Positions 62,862-64,000 of a DNA stretch of 64,000 bases are shown here, in pieces. Made by a program: the position numbers and the translations under genes. A model generated the notes under the pieces. The model was not told the origin of the DNA. It made no database searches and saw only the letters and a list, made by a program, of their open reading frames with translations. The DNA is from Pontixanthobacter luteolus (GTDB lineage Bacteria > Pseudomonadota > Alphaproteobacteria > Sphingomonadales > Sphingomonadaceae): contig NZ_WTYP01000002.1 in NCBI RefSeq assembly GCF_009828095.1, forward strand, positions 687,001-751,000, read 5' to 3'. Within the stretch, counting starts at the first letter, position 1. Each line of letters starts with the position of its first letter.

Positions 62862-63889
62862 AAATTTTCCTGACCGGAGCCGCCGGCCTGATCGGCGGCG
62901 AAGTTGCTGCGCGCCTGTTGGCCCAAGGTCACAGCGTGACCGCAATGGTGCACAACAACCGCGATATTCGCGCCAATGATGGCAGCGAGGTTCAGCCTGA
63001 TGAGGTCGTCACAGGCGATGTGTCAAAGCCTCTGTTCGGCTGGGACAAGAGCGAGTGGGACCGGCTGACGGGCGGCCACGATCTGCTGATCCACTGCGCG
63101 GCCACGGTCAGGTTCGATCTGGATGAAGAAACATACCGTGCCGTGAACACCGGCGGCGCTGCCAATGCGCTGGAATTTGCCCGATCGGGCGAAATGCCGA
63201 TCCTGCACGTCAGCACAGCCTATGTCTGCGGCACGCGCGATGGCCGCATTCTGGAAGAAGACCGTGTGCCCGATCGCGGGTTCGCCAATGGATACGAGGC
63301 AAGCAAGGCCTCTGCCGAGAAACTGGTCCGCGCCAGCGGTGTGCCGTTCGCGATTGCCCGGCCCAGCATCGTAGTGGGTGAAAGCGGCACAGGACGCATT
63401 CGGCAATTCGACACCACCTATGCGGCCTTCAAACTGATCGCGGAAGGGCGCGTGCGTCACATGCCTGCACGCAGCGGCGCAACGCTCGATTTCGTGCCGC
63501 TCGATCATGTCGCGGCGGGCATAACCGCACTGGCCGGCAATATGCGCCGGGCGCAGGGCGGGGCCTATCACCTGGTGTCTGGCACGCCGATCCCGGTGCA
63601 GGCTTTTACCGACGGGATCGCGGCTTTCCCTCAGTTTCACCGGCCCCAATTGGTCGAACCGGACGATTTCGACCCGTCAGTTCTGCCGCCGCTCGAACGG
63701 CGCCTCTACAAGCGGGTGGCGGGTCTCTATGCCAGCTATTTTCAGCGCAATCCGCAATTCGATGACCGCGCCGCGCAGGAAATGACCGGTCTGGTTTGTC
63801 CTGCGACCGGGCCGGAATATCTGCACCAGCTGATTCAATATTGCGTGGATGTGGGGTTTCTTGCCGGGGCAGAAATCGCTGCCGAATAA
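62858..63889 (+). CDS. SDR-family NAD(P)-dependent epimerase/dehydratase-like protein
   Basis: 343 residues from TTG in the TTGA overlap with arsM. Extended-SDR motifs: N-terminal IFLTGAAGLIGGEVAARLL (TGxxGxxG), HVSTAYVCGTRDG, the catalytic Tyr-x3-Lys in NGYEASKASAEKLV, and IARPSIVVGES. The substrate may be a nucleotide sugar, a steroid-like or a thioester. Its coupling to arsM suggests it acts in the same pathway, but that is inference. C-terminal helical tail follows LERRLYKRVAG. Confidence 0.83.
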   Translation: MKIFLTGAAGLIGGEVAARLLAQGHSVTAMVHNNRDIRANDGSEVQPDEVVTGDVSKPLFGWDKSEWDRLTGGHDLLIHCAATVRFDLDEETYRAVNTGGAANALEFARSGEMPILHVSTAYVCGTRDGRILEEDRVPDRGFANGYEASKASAEKLVRASGVPFAIARPSIVVGESGTGRIRQFDTTYAAFKLIAEGRVRHMPARSGATLDFVPLDHVAAGITALAGNMRRAQGGAYHLVSGTPIPVQAFTDGIAAFPQFHRPQLVEPDDFDPSVLPPLERRLYKRVAGLYASYFQRNPQFDDRAAQEMTGLVCPATGPEYLHQLIQYCVDVGFLAGAEIAAE

Positions 63890-63892
63890 CAC

Positions 63893-64000
63893 CTAGCGGA
63901 TATCGGGGTAATCTTTCGCCATGCGCGAGCGTGCACCAACGGCCCACAGGATGCCGACCTTGAAATAGATCCAGTTGGCTTTGAGCGGGCCCCATGCCGC
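63893..64000 (-). CDS. C-terminal fragment of an unidentified protein (cut by window end)
   Basis: The minus strand is open from the window edge to a TAG at 63893 and encodes 35 residues beginning AAWGPLKANWIYFKVG, then ILWAVGARSRMAKDYPDIR. The segment is amphipathic with a hydrophobic centre, suggesting a membrane or membrane-near tail. The family cannot be assigned from this piece. It is convergent with the SDR gene. Confidence 0.5.
   Translation of the reverse strand, partial: AAWGPLKANWIYFKVGILWAVGARSRMAKDYPDIR

Noticed and set aside
1-64000. tRNA, rRNA, CRISPR, IS or prophage elements
   Set aside because: Intergenic stretches were read for tRNA-like TTCGANTC arms, regularly spaced repeats, transposase or integrase motifs; none was found. 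A tRNAscan or ISfinder run would be decisive.

Overview
The window reads as chromosomal DNA of an alphaproteobacterium, most likely order Sphingomonadales and probably near Erythrobacter/Altererythrobacter (family placement is inference). The reasons are GC-rich coding sequence, a sphingolipid pair (serine palmitoyltransferase plus its own acyl carrier protein), the alphaproteobacterial cell-cycle regulators DivK and CtrA, GANTC and TTAA-type sites before ctrA, an alphaproteobacterial-type DksA, and DUF3572, DUF4112, DUF4167 and HIG1 proteins. No rRNA, tRNA, IS element, prophage or CRISPR array was seen. Coding density is high, and no stretch over 300 bases lacks a gene or pseudogene.

Layout. 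1-5 kb: end of a YqaA/DedA-like membrane protein, a Crp/Fnr regulator, a sterol-desaturase-family enzyme, the spt-acp pair, a stand-alone Pycsar-effector-like membrane protein and divK. 5-9.4 kb: DUF3572, HAD, RidA, GDPD and FemAB-like genes, a Sel1 protein and dksA. 9.5-12 kb: PilZ protein, orphan peptide-type solute-binding lipoprotein and DUF4112 protein. 12-14.6 kb: kynA-kynB-kynU, converting tryptophan to anthranilate. 14.6-17.5 kb: two HNH-type genes, gluQRS, HIG1 and PduO-type cobalamin adenosyltransferase. 17.6-24.8 kb: 3-hydroxybutyryl-CoA dehydrogenase, three small hypotheticals, mutS and maeB. 24.8-30 kb: tauE/safE permease, trmB, a decayed second tauE copy, ctrA, rpoN and lptB. 30-41 kb: membrane hypothetical, tldE/pmbA, BON-MscS channel, ppa, hisS-prfA-prmC, DUF4167, lnt and metK.

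41-45 kb holds a compact four-gene operon: 3-oxoacid CoA-transferase A, a HAD-phosphatase-like lipoprotein, CoA-transferase B and a CaiB-type CoA-transferase. Then come an exported methyltransferase, a candidate small RNA, a CDC48-type AAA ATPase, a second MscS channel, polA, a small Ala/Glu-rich lipoprotein, a class A beta-lactamase-fold serine hydrolase, a host-attachment-family protein and an APH-kinase/acyl-CoA dehydrogenase/lipoprotein operon. The last 6 kb has mtnP and a divergent four-gene metalloid-type locus: radical SAM enzyme with a Cys-rich tail plus flavin disulfide reductase on one side, ArsM-type arsenite methyltransferase plus SDR on the other. Their 103-bp intergenic region carries paired repeats. 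This locus is the best candidate for an incompletely described pathway.

Other items to examine: the tauE pseudogene, GANTC/CtrA-box clustering before ctrA, perfect palindromes before kynA and metK, the lipoprotein wedged between two CoA-transferase subunits, a low-GC HNH-like gene, and repeated translational coupling through TTGA overlaps. Positions come from reading the sequence; functions come from family knowledge and motif inspection, without database searches.
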